In this document: in pieces, positions 8,381 to 17,020 of the stretch
Numbering within the stretch: position 1 is the stretch's first letter
How the letters are laid out: every line of letters begins with the position of its first letter
From: Streptomyces cinerochromogenes
Lineage (GTDB): Bacteria; Actinomycetota; Actinomycetes; Streptomycetales; Streptomycetaceae
NCBI RefSeq assembly: GCF_014648635.1
Contig: NZ_BMRM01000025.1
Coordinates: 54,225 to 118,224, forward strand
Direction of reading: 5' to 3'
Length of the DNA: 64,000 nt
The notes under the pieces: generated by a model
Databases searched by the model: none
Told to the model about the DNA's origin: nothing
The model's input: the letters and a program-made list of their open reading frames with translations, nothing else
Translations under genes and position numbers: made by a program

Positions 8381-9991
8381 TCAGCTCTCGGCCGCCATGG
8401 CCTCCGCGGCCACCGGGGTCTTCTCCTCCGACGGCTTCGTCAGGTCCGTCGGCTCCCCGGCCCCGGCCCCCGCGCGGGCCGGCAGCAGCCCCAGTACCGC
8501 CTGCCGGTCGGCGTCGCTCGTGGCGTCGTCGTAGGGGTCGGGTGTCCGCGGTACCTGCAGGCGGTGCACCGGACCGGACCCCAGCCGCGCGTATCCCCGC
8601 CCGGGCGGCACATGGGACATCGGCGTCGTGTGCGGCGGCACGCCCAGCACCGCCTCCACCTGCTGCGGCGCCGCCGTCCCGAGCACGACACGCGCGCGCG
8701 TGTGCTGCCGTACCGCGTCGCTCAACGCCTCCGCGCTGTCGAACTGCTCGGCCACGACCACGGTCACGTTCGCCGCGCGGCCGTGCCGCAGCGGCACCTG
8801 GAGCAGCGCCTGCGGGTCCTTGCGGCCGTCCGCCGCGGCGAGGTGCGCGAAGACGCCGGGGCGGTCCACCAGGATCCACAGCGGGCGCCGGGTGTCCTCC
8901 GGCGGCGGGTCGCCCGCCTGCCGCGCCAGGTTGACCGCGATGAGCCGCCGCTCGGTCTCCTGCGCGGCCCACTCCAGGCTGGCCAGCGCCCCGGCCAGCG
9001 CGCACTCCACGCCCAGGACACCGTCCCGGCCGGTCAGACAGGCGTACTCGCCGGTGCCGCCGCCGTCGACGATCAGCACGTCGCCGTACTGGAGGGTCTG
9101 CAGGGCGATGGACCGCAGCAGGGTGGACGTGCCGCTGCCGGGGTGGCCCATGGCCAGCAGGTGCGGCTCGGTGGAGCGGATGCCGGTGCGCCAGACGACC
9201 GGCGGGACGTCGATCCGTTCCTCGCCGTAGGAGAGGGGGAGCGTGCGCTGGACCTCGCTGGGGTCGGTGAAGCCCAGCACGGTCTCGCCGGGCGCGGTGA
9301 CGAAGCGCTGGGCGGGGATGTCGGCGGGCAGCGGGGGGAGGGCGGTGACGGTGAGCTGGTTGCCCGCCTCGTCCCACGCGAAGTGGTACTCCCGGGTGCG
9401 TCCGGCCTTCGCGGTGAGCAACTGCTCGATCCGCGCGCGGGCCTCGGCCTCGCCGTCCGGGAAGTACGCGGGGTAGCGGATCACGAGGTGCCCGATGCGT
9501 CCGGCGTCGTCGAACTCGTGGGTGGTGAACGCCTTGTCCCAGGCGCCGCCGTGCGCGTACAGCGGCGCCGGGTCGTCGGCGCCGGAGAAGTACGGCACCA
9601 GCGCCTCGTACAGGGCCTGGAGCCGTTCGGTCTGGGACTCGTCGGGCCCTTCGGGCGCCGACGGGGTGCGGTCGCGGCCCTGCCAGGCCGCTGCCGCCAT
9701 CACGGTGACGACGGCGAACAGCGGTCCGTACGGCATCAGGGCCACGAGCAGGAACAGGGCGGCCACGAAGAACAGCAGTGGCCCGCGCCTGTCCTTGGGG
9801 GTGTCCGCCCACCTGCGCCGGCCGGCCGAGGCCAGCAGGCGCAGCCCGCGCGTGACGGTGATCAGCGGGTGGAGGACGTCGGTGGCGCTGTCGGCCGCCG
9901 TCCGGGCCAGCTCCCTGCTCCGGGCGATCTGCGTCCGGGCGATCTGGGCGCTGTCCTTGCTCAGGATGCGGGGGAGAGGGCGCCGGGCCAC
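8381..9991 (-). CDS. sffA: SffA, FtsK/SpoIIIE-like sporulation septum protein
   Basis: This 536-residue protein has two transmembrane helices (about 70-105) and a cytoplasmic domain related to the SpoIIIE/FtsK DNA translocases. It lies 40 bases downstream of smeA, the arrangement of the S. coelicolor smeA-sffA pair. There the small protein SmeA brings SffA to sporulation septa and both affect spore DNA segregation (literature from memory). The P-loop reads GHPGSGTS (282-289), so the usual Lys is Thr288. A candidate Walker B is WILVD (372-376). If the Lys is truly absent, ATP binding may be weak or unconventional. The Pro/Glu/Ala-rich tail is probably disordered. Confidence 0.85.
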   Translation of the reverse strand: MARRPLPRILSKDSAQIARTQIARSRELARTAADSATDVLHPLITVTRGLRLLASAGRRRWADTPKDRRGPLLFFVAALFLLVALMPYGPLFAVVTVMAAAAWQGRDRTPSAPEGPDESQTERLQALYEALVPYFSGADDPAPLYAHGGAWDKAFTTHEFDDAGRIGHLVIRYPAYFPDGEAEARARIEQLLTAKAGRTREYHFAWDEAGNQLTVTALPPLPADIPAQRFVTAPGETVLGFTDPSEVQRTLPLSYGEERIDVPPVVWRTGIRSTEPHLLAMGHPGSGTSTLLRSIALQTLQYGDVLIVDGGGTGEYACLTGRDGVLGVECALAGALASLEWAAQETERRLIAVNLARQAGDPPPEDTRRPLWILVDRPGVFAHLAAADGRKDPQALLQVPLRHGRAANVTVVVAEQFDSAEALSDAVRQHTRARVVLGTAAPQQVEAVLGVPPHTTPMSHVPPGRGYARLGSGPVHRLQVPRTPDPYDDATSDADRQAVLGLLPARAGAGAGEPTDLTKPSEEKTPVAAEAMAAES

Positions 9992-10031
9992 TGCTGACTC
10001 CTGTCGGTGCGTGCGGGCGGGACGGGCGGCG

Positions 10032-10226
10032 TCAGAACTTGATGCCGCCCAGGAGGCTGGCCAGGCTCTCCCCGCCGGCTTTGATGCTCGGGGCGATGCC
10101 TGTGGTCGACAGGTAGAAGCCGAACAGGGCCGACACCGTGGCGTGCGAGCCCTTCAGTCCGTCCTTGCGGAAGAACAGGAAGACGACGATGCCGAGCAGC
10201 AGCACGCCTGAGAGGGAGAGGATCAT
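10032..10226 (-). CDS. smeA: SmeA, small sporulation membrane protein
   Basis: The 64-residue product begins with a strong hydrophobic helix (residues 2-19) followed by FFRKDG. A second weakly hydrophobic part (about 30-45) and a Gly/Ser-rich end follow. Size, sequence style and position directly before sffA identify it as SmeA, which in S. coelicolor localises to sporulation septa and recruits SffA. A canonical AGGAGG lies 7 bases before the ATG. Upstream, the divergent region shared with the ankyrin gene contains two inverted repeats that may bind developmental regulators. The identification rests on synteny plus the short sequence. Confidence 0.85.
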   Translation of the reverse strand: MILSLSGVLLLGIVVFLFFRKDGLKGSHATVSALFGFYLSTTGIAPSIKAGGESLASLLGGIKF

Positions 10227-10319
10227 TTCGGGCCTCCTGGTGTCGAAGGTGGGGGACAGTCACCATGAGTTCTTCCAGGATCACAGGATGTATCCATACG
10301 ATTAAAGGTGCAACTGGGT

Positions 10320-10375
10320 GGAAATCGGTTGATTTCCCTCGTCCGGAGGAGCCGGTCAAGGCCCGGTTGACCGGC
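10320..10375. promoter_or_regulatory. Two inverted repeats between smeA and the ankyrin gene
   Basis: The first is GGAAATC-GGTT-GATTTCC (10320-10337). The second is a 9-base-pair repeat, GCCGGTCAA (10351-10359) with TTGACCGGC (10367-10375), separated by seven bases. Both lie in the divergent intergenic region, so an operator role is more likely than termination. No known consensus was recognised. Confidence 0.45.
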
Positions 10376-10509
10376 TGGGGTGCCTTGGGCGGGGGGTGCT
10401 GCTGATCCTTACCTCGGGCACATCGGGTCATGTGCCACGCGAGCCAGTACGCTGGCGATTCACTCGTACGAAGCAGTCCCCGAATCAGCATGGAGAGGCG
10501 GTCCGGCCG

Positions 10510-10902
10510 ATGAGCGAAGCCCCCGACCCGGAGGTCGTGGAGCTGGCGACCAAGATCTTCGATCTGGCCCGGCAGGGGCAGACCGAAGCGCTCGTGGCGT
10601 ATGTCGACGCGGGTGTTCCGGCCAACCTCACCAACGACCGCGGTGACTCCCTGGTGATGCTCGCCGCCTACCACGGCCACGCCGACGCGGTGCGCGCGCT
10701 GCTCGCCCGCGGCGCGGCGGCGGACCAGGTCAACGACCGGGGTCAGACCCCGCTCGCAGGTGCCGTCTTCAAGGGTGAGACGGACGTGATCAAGGCCCTC
10801 CTGGAGGGCGGAGCCGACCCTTCCGCGGGCATGCCGTCGGCCGTCGAAACGGCCCGGATGTTCGGCAAGAAGGAGCTTCTGGAACTGTTCGGCGTCCACT
10901 GA
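10510..10902 (+). CDS. Ankyrin-repeat protein
   Basis: The 130-residue protein consists almost entirely of ankyrin repeats. Repeat hallmarks are visible around residues 35-65 (VNDRGDS-like start, LAAYHGHADAVRALLARGA) and 68-100 (VNDRGQTPLAGAVFKGETDVIKALLEGGA as consecutive helices), with a degenerate cap at the end. Such small ankyrin proteins act as protein-interaction modules in the cytoplasm; the partner is unknown. The ATG at 10510 has GGAGAGG about 11 bases upstream and starts at the usual N-terminus of the family. An in-frame extension to 10396 lacks coding support. It is transcribed divergently from smeA. Confidence 0.85.
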   Translation: MSEAPDPEVVELATKIFDLARQGQTEALVAYVDAGVPANLTNDRGDSLVMLAAYHGHADAVRALLARGAAADQVNDRGQTPLAGAVFKGETDVIKALLEGGADPSAGMPSAVETARMFGKKELLELFGVH

Positions 10903-11202
10903 CGTCGACGCACTGACCAGGTACGACACGGAAAACGGGGGAGGCGGTACAGGGCCGCCGGAAATACGGTCGCGGCAGCACACACCGCGGGTCATCATGA
11001 CGTCGTGATTCACGGACGCGATGGCTGGGCAGGTGTTGCCGCACCGCGCGGGCCGTGATGCGGTCCGCATGGGCCACCGACGAGAGGCAGAGAGAGATGG
11101 TCTACAGCAAGCAAGAGACGGCGGGCGCTCCGACGTTGTGTCACGCGGCCAGGTAATGCGTGTTCCCCGGTTGCGTCGACGCTTGATGTGAGGCTGTTTC
11201 CC
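10903..11202. other. 300-base spacer, no gene seen
   Basis: The only structure noted is a near-palindrome, ATCATGACGTCGTGAT (10994-11009), with one mismatched pair. No convincing promoter or terminator was recognised. Confidence 0.4.
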
Positions 11203-12621
11203 ATGTTCGATCCGGTCATAGCGCCCAGCGGTACGCTGCTCGGCCTCCTGCAGAGAGGCCGCGGCGACGGCACGCTGCACGCGCTCACCGCCCCGCGCGC
11301 CGAAGCGCTCGCGGCCCTGAACCACTGTGTGCTGCGCGACCCCCGCCACGACTGGCAGGTGGAGAACCGCTCCCTGTACTACGCCCGGCTCTACCTCGAC
11401 CTGAACGGCGAGCTGGACGCCGTGGAGGCACACCTCTTCGACCCCGAGGACATCCTCGACACCGACGAGTCCCGCACCGGCCTGGCCCTGGCCGTCCTCG
11501 GCCACCTCGCCTCCTACGGCCGGCGGGACGCCCTGGCGCTGCTGCGCAGGTACGCCGCCCACGGCTCGAACTGGGCCTGGGCCCTGGACGAGCTGGCCCT
11601 CAGGGACGACGACGCGGGCCTGCGCGCCCTCGCCGCCCCCGTCCTGGCCCGCTTCGGCACCGATCCCGAGGGCGAGGCCGAGCTGGCCGCCGCCGTGCGC
11701 GACGCCTTCGAGCCGCGGCCCTGGCGGCTGTGGGCCGAGGACCCGCGCGAATCGATCGCCACACGCGTGCGTGCCGCCCAGGAGACCGGCTGCTTCGACC
11801 GGTGGCAGCGGCAGCTGCGGCCGACCGGGCCCCGCCCGGGGTGGAGCGTGGCCGCCGTCTTCGAGTGGGCCCAGCAGGGCATGGAGCGCGGTGCCGCCCT
11901 CCACGTGCCCGCCGCCCGCTGCCTGGCGGCCGTGGCCGGCCCCGAGGACCGGCCCGAGATCCTCCGGGCCGCCCGGACCGGCACCGACGGGGCCCGCTGC
12001 ACCGCCCTGCGCTACCTCGCCGACAGCAACGACCGGGACGCGCTCGACCTGATCGAGGCCGCCGTCGCCGACGGGACGGCGCCCGTCGTGGAGGCCGCCG
12101 TCGACGCCTTCGAGCGGATGCGGAGCGTCGCCGCCGTCGACCGCGCGCGCGGCTGGGCCCAGCGCCCCGACGCGCTCGGCGCCGCAGCCGGCCGCATGCT
12201 CGCCTGCCGTGGCGGCGCCCAGGACCGCGACCTCGTCCTCGGTGCCCTCCGCGAGGCCGTACGCGGAGAGGGGCCGGACGCGCCCACCTTGTGGACCCTC
12301 GTCGACGGTGCCGGACGCCTCGGCATCGCCTGCGCGGCCCCCGTGCTGCGCCACGTCTACCGCGAGACGGCCTCCTCCCACCTCCGTGGCCGTGCCGCCC
12401 GCGCGCTGGCCGCCACCGACCCCTCCTTCGCCACCGGCTTCGCCGTCGAGTGCCTGTGGGACTGCGAGGAGACCACCCGCGAACTCGCCGCCCGGCACGC
12501 CGAGACCGGTGACGCCCGGGTCGTGGAGCGCCTGCGCCGCCTGGCCGCCGATCCGGCCGAGGAGGACGAGGTGCAGACCGCGGTCCGCAGCCGCTTCGGG
12601 CCCGACGCCGCCCTCGGCTGA
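11203..12621 (+). CDS. HEAT/PBS-lyase-like repeat protein
   Basis: This 472-residue protein is predicted almost wholly helical, with Ala/Leu/Arg/Asp-rich paired helices recurring about every 30-35 residues, such as YLADSNDRDALDLIEAAV and RAARALAAT-type units. That pattern fits HEAT or PBS-lyase scaffolds, which mediate protein interactions. No catalytic motif or membrane segment is visible. I prefer the ATG at 11203, preceded at 9 bases by GAGG, to the GTG at 11188. It lies 300 bases after the ankyrin gene, so the two may be separate units. Biological role unknown. Confidence 0.75.
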   Translation: MFDPVIAPSGTLLGLLQRGRGDGTLHALTAPRAEALAALNHCVLRDPRHDWQVENRSLYYARLYLDLNGELDAVEAHLFDPEDILDTDESRTGLALAVLGHLASYGRRDALALLRRYAAHGSNWAWALDELALRDDDAGLRALAAPVLARFGTDPEGEAELAAAVRDAFEPRPWRLWAEDPRESIATRVRAAQETGCFDRWQRQLRPTGPRPGWSVAAVFEWAQQGMERGAALHVPAARCLAAVAGPEDRPEILRAARTGTDGARCTALRYLADSNDRDALDLIEAAVADGTAPVVEAAVDAFERMRSVAAVDRARGWAQRPDALGAAAGRMLACRGGAQDRDLVLGALREAVRGEGPDAPTLWTLVDGAGRLGIACAAPVLRHVYRETASSHLRGRAARALAATDPSFATGFAVECLWDCEETTRELAARHAETGDARVVERLRRLAADPAEEDEVQTAVRSRFGPDAALG

Positions 12622-12695
12622 GCCGCACCGGCTCACCCCCTCCCGTTCCCCCGCCCGGCGGACGGGCGCCCGCCGGGTGAACAGCGGATGACCCG

Positions 12696-12728
12696 CGGGT
12701 CAGGCGGCCATGACGGCCGTCTGACCCG
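12696..12728 (+). terminator. Hairpin after the HEAT-repeat gene
   Basis: A 14-base-pair stem with one G-U pair (12696-12709 with 12715-12728) encloses the loop ATGAC. There is no T run, as is common for terminators of high-GC actinobacteria. Confidence 0.6.
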
Positions 12729-12819
12729 CTCGGGTGTGCAGCCCAACGCTCATGGGACGTTCCCCGCGCCGAAAGATCGACGTTGACGCGGGCACGTCCG
12801 GCACGGCGACAACACCCGT

Positions 12820-13947
12820 ATGCGTGTCGTCATCGTGACCGAATCCTTTCCCCCCGATGTGAACGGCGTGGCCCACTGCGCGCTCCAGACCGCCCGGCAC
12901 CTCGTAGATCGCGGTCACCACCCGCTCGTCGTCGCCCCCGCTCCGGCGCCCGGCACCGGCCCCGACACGGACGCCCCGTGCCCGGTCGTGCGCATCCCCT
13001 CCCTCCCGCTCCCCGGCTACCCCCAGGTCCGCGTCGCGCTGCCCAGCCGGCGCCTGGCCGCGGCCCTCGTCTCCCACCGCCCCGACGTGGTCCACCTGGC
13101 CAGCCCCTTCGTCCTCGGCGTCCGCGGCATGGCCGCCGCCGCCCGGCTCGGCATCCCCGCCGTCGCCGTCTACCAGACCGACCTGGCCGGCTACGCCCGT
13201 ACCTACATGGGCGCCGGCGAGGCCGCCGCCTGGCGGCGGATACGCACCGTGCACGCCGCCGCCGACCGCACCCTGGCCCCCTCCAACGCCGCCCGGTCCG
13301 ATCTGGAGGAGCACGGCGTACCGCGGGTACGGCTGTGGCCGCGCGGGGTGGACACCGTACGTTTCCGGCCAGACCACCGGGACGAGGCGCTGCGTCGCGA
13401 ACTCGCCCCGAACGGCGAACTGATCGTCGGCTACGTCGGCCGGCTCGCCCCCGAGAAGCACGTCGAACTCCTCGCGGAAGTCTGCGGACTGGCCGGCGTG
13501 CGGCTCGTGGTCGTCGGCGACGGACCCAGCCGGGCGCCTCTGGCCGAGGCGCTGCCCGGCGCCGTCTTCCTGGGCCGCCGCACCGGCGGCGAACTGGCCC
13601 GGATCTTCGCCTCGCTGGACCTGTTCGTGCACACCGGGCCCTTCGAGACCTTCTGCCAGACCGTCCAGGAGGCCATGGCCAGCGGCGTCCCGGTCGTCGC
13701 GCCCGCCGCCGGCGGCCCGCTCGACCTGGTCGACCACGGCCGCACCGGCCTGCTGGTCCCGCCGCGCGACGCCACCGCCGTGCAGGAGGCCGTCCGCGCC
13801 CTGGCCGCCGATCCCGCGCGGCGGGCCGCGTACGGCGCCGCCGCCCGCGCGACGGTCGAGGACCGCACCTGGGCCGCCGTGGGCGACCAGCTGCTCGCCC
13901 ACTACGACGCCGTCCTCGCGGCCCGGAGGACGGCGGTGGCGGCATGA
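12820..13947 (+). CDS. GT4 glycosyltransferase, MgtA-like
   Basis: This 375-residue GT-B enzyme starts with VTESFPPDVNGVAH, typical of GT4 mannosyltransferases of the MgtA/PimB type. It has the donor-site region GRLAPEKHVELL (about 207-218) and the ETFCQTVQEAMASGVPVV motif (about 282-300), with the catalytic Glu. Relatives use GDP-mannose to build actinobacterial glycolipids or lipoglycans at the inner membrane face. The acceptor here is not known. No ribosome site precedes the ATG, and TTGACG 32 bases upstream suggests it may be read from a leaderless transcript. It begins a three-gene run with ATGA overlaps. Confidence 0.85.
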   Translation: MRVVIVTESFPPDVNGVAHCALQTARHLVDRGHHPLVVAPAPAPGTGPDTDAPCPVVRIPSLPLPGYPQVRVALPSRRLAAALVSHRPDVVHLASPFVLGVRGMAAAARLGIPAVAVYQTDLAGYARTYMGAGEAAAWRRIRTVHAAADRTLAPSNAARSDLEEHGVPRVRLWPRGVDTVRFRPDHRDEALRRELAPNGELIVGYVGRLAPEKHVELLAEVCGLAGVRLVVVGDGPSRAPLAEALPGAVFLGRRTGGELARIFASLDLFVHTGPFETFCQTVQEAMASGVPVVAPAAGGPLDLVDHGRTGLLVPPRDATAVQEAVRALAADPARRAAYGAAARATVEDRTWAAVGDQLLAHYDAVLAARRTAVAA

Positions 13948-15119
13948 CCGGCCGGTCCCTGCGCATCGTCCGTCTCGCCAACTTCGTCGCCCCCGCCTCC
14001 GGCGGCCTGCGCACCGCCCTGCGGGAACTCGGCAAGGGCTTCCGGGCCGCGGGCCACGACCCGGTCCTGATCGTGCCCGGCGAACGGCACACCGACCGCG
14101 ACACCGAGCAGGGCCGGGTCATCACCCTGCCCGGCCCGCTGCTCCCCGGCACCGGCGGCTACCGCGTCCTCACGGACAAGCGGCGCGTGGCCGCCCTCCT
14201 GGAGGAGCTGGCCCCGGACCGGCTGGAGGTCTCCGACCGGACCACCCTGCGCTGGACCGGCCGCTGGGCCCGACGCGCGCGCGTGCCCGCCGTGATGGTC
14301 TCCCACGAGACCACGGACGGCGTGCTGCGCACCTGGGGCCTGCCCGAGCCGCTCGCCCGGCGCGCCGCCGACTCCCTCAACACCCGTACCGCGCACGTCT
14401 ACTCGCGGGTCGTGTGCACCACCGGGTTCGCCGAGCGCGAGTTCGTCCGCATCGGCGCGCGCAACGTCGTACGCGCCCCCCTGGGCGTCGACCTGATGGA
14501 ACGCCACCCCGCGTTGCGCGACGCCGGGCTGCGTGGCCGCCACGCGCGCGTGGACGAGACACTGCTCGTGATGGCCTCCCGGCTCTCCGTCGAGAAGCGC
14601 CCCGGCACGGCCCTGGACGCCCTGGAGGCGCTGCTGCGGCGCGGGCGTCGGGCGGTGCTCGTGGTGGCCGGGGACGGACCGCTGCGGGCCCGGCTGGAGC
14701 AGCGCGCGCGGGACCGCGGGCTCCCGGTCGCCTTCCTCGGGCACGTCTCCGACCGGACGGCCCTCGGCGCGCTCCAGGCCTCCGCCGACGTGTGCCTGGC
14801 GCCCGGGCCCGCCGAGACCTTCGGCCTGGCCGCGCTGGAGGCCATGGCCTGCGGCACACCGGTGGTGGCGAGCGCGTCGTCCGCGCTCCCCGAGGTCATC
14901 GGGTCCGCAGGGGCCACCGCCGCCGGCGGCGGAGAGTCCTTCGCGGACGCCGTGGAACTGCTCCTGGACCGCGGCGAGCCCGAGCGGCGGGAAGCGGCAC
15001 GCGCGCGTGCGGAGTGCTTCGGCTGGGGAACCGCCGTGGAGGCCTTCCTGGCGGCCCACGACGCCGAGGTGCTGTGCCCCGTCGGCGCCCGGCCCGCCGT
15101 GCCGGAGGGCGTGGCATGA
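13944..15119 (+). CDS. GT4 glycosyltransferase
   Basis: This second GT-B glycosyltransferase (391 residues) has an N-terminal acceptor domain starting ANFVAPASGGLRTAL. A C-terminal donor domain carries RLSVEKRPGTALDAL (about 211-225), the GDGP nucleotide loop and ETFGLAALEAMACGTPVV with the usual catalytic Glu. Its start overlaps the stop of the previous gene as ATGA, and its own stop overlaps the next start in the same way, so the three products are probably made in step. It may add a second sugar to the product of the first enzyme. Donor and acceptor cannot be told from sequence. Confidence 0.85.
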   Translation: MTGRSLRIVRLANFVAPASGGLRTALRELGKGFRAAGHDPVLIVPGERHTDRDTEQGRVITLPGPLLPGTGGYRVLTDKRRVAALLEELAPDRLEVSDRTTLRWTGRWARRARVPAVMVSHETTDGVLRTWGLPEPLARRAADSLNTRTAHVYSRVVCTTGFAEREFVRIGARNVVRAPLGVDLMERHPALRDAGLRGRHARVDETLLVMASRLSVEKRPGTALDALEALLRRGRRAVLVVAGDGPLRARLEQRARDRGLPVAFLGHVSDRTALGALQASADVCLAPGPAETFGLAALEAMACGTPVVASASSALPEVIGSAGATAAGGGESFADAVELLLDRGEPERREAARARAECFGWGTAVEAFLAAHDAEVLCPVGARPAVPEGVA

Positions 15120-16198
15120 GAGCCGGTGCGGCACGACGGCGGAGCCGACCCGTCCGGTTCGTCGCCCTCGGCGACTCGCTGACCGAGGGCGTGGGCGACC
15201 CGGTCGGTACCGGGTGGCGGGGCTGGGCCGCGCTGCTGGCGGCCTCCCTCGCCGAGGACAGCGAGCAGGTGCGGTTCACCAACCTCGCGGTCAGCGGGGC
15301 GCAGACCCGGGACGTGCGGGAGAAGCAGACACCGGCCGCCCTGGAGCTGCGGCCCGACCTGGTGTCCGTCGTCATCGGCGTCAACGACACGCTGCGCCAC
15401 ACCTTCGACATCCACGCCGTGGCCGCCCACCTCGACCACGTCTACGCGTCCCTCACCCGGCAGGACGCCACCCTGCTCACCGCCTGCCTGCCCGACCCCG
15501 GCGCGATGCTCCGGCTCCCGGACGCCCTCGCCCGGCCGCTGGCCCGTCGGCAACGGGCGGTCAACGCGGTCGTCCACGCGCTGTCCGACCGCTACGGCGC
15601 CCTTCACGTGCACGCCGCGGACGACGGCTGGACCACCGACCGGAGCCTGTGGAGCGCGGACCGGCTGCATCCGGGCGAGCGCGGCCACCGGCAGCTCGCC
15701 GTCCGCTGCCACGCCCTGCTCGCCGAGACCGGCCACGCCACCGGCCTGCCGCCCTCGCCCGAGCCGGAGTTCCCCGCGCCGACCCGCACGGCGAGCCTCT
15801 GGTGGCTGGCCACGGCCGGCACCGGCTGGGTGCTCCGGCGCTGCAACGACCTGCTGCCGCAGCTGCTGCGCCTCGCCGCCGACGAACTCCGCCACCGCGC
15901 GCGGGGCACCGGCGCCCGTCTGGACCTGCGCGCGTCGGCGGCGCTCTCGTCGGCCTTGGCGTCCTTGGAACACGGGGGCGGCGGGGCGGAGGCGGCTCCC
16001 GAGGCGGTGGCTGCCGGAGTGGTCGGTGGGGCCGTGGGCCCGGCCGGGGTGGCCGGTGAGGCCGTGAACCCCGCCGCGGTGGTTCCGGTCGGCGAGGGTC
16101 AGCGGCGTCGTACCGGTACGAACCGGACGGGGGTGCCCGGGAGCGCCTGCGCGGCGGCCGGCAGGTCGGCGGCGCGGACCACCGCGATCACCGGGTAG
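15116..16198 (+). CDS. SGNH/GDSL-type hydrolase
   Basis: This 360-residue protein has the four SGNH blocks: GDSLTEG (block I, about 18-24), a Gly in block II (NLAVSGAQT), IGVNDT (block III) and DRLHPGERGH with the catalytic Asp/His (about 182-191). It is an esterase or deacylase related to the GDSL lipases; no signal peptide is seen. It is coupled to two glycosyltransferases, so it may trim an acyl group from their glycolipid. The last ~85 residues are low complexity, partly encoded by a 30-base repeat (16019-16092), and the 3' end overlaps the convergent pxpC by 100 bases. The C-terminus may therefore have grown by loss of an earlier stop. Confidence 0.8.
   Translation: MRAGAARRRSRPVRFVALGDSLTEGVGDPVGTGWRGWAALLAASLAEDSEQVRFTNLAVSGAQTRDVREKQTPAALELRPDLVSVVIGVNDTLRHTFDIHAVAAHLDHVYASLTRQDATLLTACLPDPGAMLRLPDALARPLARRQRAVNAVVHALSDRYGALHVHAADDGWTTDRSLWSADRLHPGERGHRQLAVRCHALLAETGHATGLPPSPEPEFPAPTRTASLWWLATAGTGWVLRRCNDLLPQLLRLAADELRHRARGTGARLDLRASAALSSALASLEHGGGGAEAAPEAVAAGVVGGAVGPAGVAGEAVNPAAVVPVGEGQRRRTGTNRTGVPGSACAAAGRSAARTTAITG
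16019..16092. repeat. 30-base imperfect tandem repeat inside the SGNH gene
   Basis: Units 16019-16048 and 16049-16078 share GTGG-CGGTG-GGCCGTG and CCCGCC-like blocks, and a partial third unit follows. They encode the V/G/A/P-rich tail of the SGNH hydrolase. Confidence 0.65.
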
Positions 16199-16968
16199 CC
16201 GCCGGTGGTCGGATGGTCCGCGAGGAAGACCACCGGGCGCCCGTCCGGCGGGACCTGCACCGCGCCGAGGACCATGCCCTCGCTGGGCAGTTCACCGGGC
16301 CGGGCCCGCTCCAGCGCGGGCCCCTCGGTGCGCAGGCCGATGCGGTTGCTCGCCGCGGACACCCGGTACGCGCGCGTGGCGAGGTCCCGGACCGCCCGCG
16401 CCGTGAACCAGTCGTCGCGCGGGCCCGGGACCACCCGGAGCACGAGTTCGGCCGGCGGACGCGGCTGCGGCGCGCCGTCCACGCGCGCGGGAGGACCGGC
16501 CGGGGCGCCCAGCGGCAGCACCGTGCCGTCCGCCAGTGGGGCCGGGCCGAGGCCGGACAGCAGGTCGGTGGCGCGACTTCCGAGGACGGGCTCGACGGCG
16601 ACGCCGCCGCCGACCGCCAGGTAGCTGCGTACGCCGGCCGTGGCCGCACCCACCTCCAGCAGTGCGCCCGCAGGCACCACGACGGGCGCGCCCCAGGCGA
16701 CCGGGCGGCCGCCCACCGACACCGGGCACGGCGCACCGCCGACGGCGACGGTCACCGTCGAACGGGGGCGCACCGCACAGCCGTTGAGCGTGGTCTCCAG
16801 CACGGCGGCGTCCGGCGGATTGCCGACGAGCCGGTTCACCAGCGCGGCCGCGGGCGCGTCGAGCGCGCCGGACCGGGGCACGCCGAGATGCGCGTACCCC
16901 GGCCGCCCCCGGTCCTGCACGGTGGTCAGCGCCCCGGCGCGCACCACGACGAGCGCTCGATCGGTCAT
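16099..16968 (-). CDS. pxpC: 5-oxoprolinase subunit PxpC (KipA-like)
   Basis: This 289-residue protein belongs to the biotin-dependent carboxyltransferase-like family and is the KipA/PxpC subunit of the prokaryotic 5-oxoprolinase. Recognisable parts are TVQDRGRPGYAHLGVPRSGALD at the N-terminus (given here as one family motif of 20 or fewer contiguous residues: TVQDRGRPGYAHLGVPRSG), NRLVGNP and the C-terminal DHPTTGGYPVI. With PxpA and PxpB it opens 5-oxo-L-proline to glutamate using ATP. It is the last gene of a five-gene operon. Its 3' end overlaps the convergent SGNH gene by 100 bases. The GTG/ATG choice is not in doubt because the family motif follows closely. Confidence 0.92.
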   Translation of the reverse strand: MTDRALVVVRAGALTTVQDRGRPGYAHLGVPRSGALDAPAAALVNRLVGNPPDAAVLETTLNGCAVRPRSTVTVAVGGAPCPVSVGGRPVAWGAPVVVPAGALLEVGAATAGVRSYLAVGGGVAVEPVLGSRATDLLSGLGPAPLADGTVLPLGAPAGPPARVDGAPQPRPPAELVLRVVPGPRDDWFTARAVRDLATRAYRVSAASNRIGLRTEGPALERARPGELPSEGMVLGAVQVPPDGRPVVFLADHPTTGGYPVIAVVRAADLPAAAQALPGTPVRFVPVRRR

Positions 16969-17020
16969 GTGCCCACCCCGCTCCCCGACGGTACGGCGCC
17001 CACGCGCGCGCAGAGGGCCC

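Noticed and set aside
10903..11202. Possible small gene or RNA between the ankyrin and HEAT genes
   Set aside because: No consistent coding bias, promoter or stable structure beyond one imperfect palindrome.
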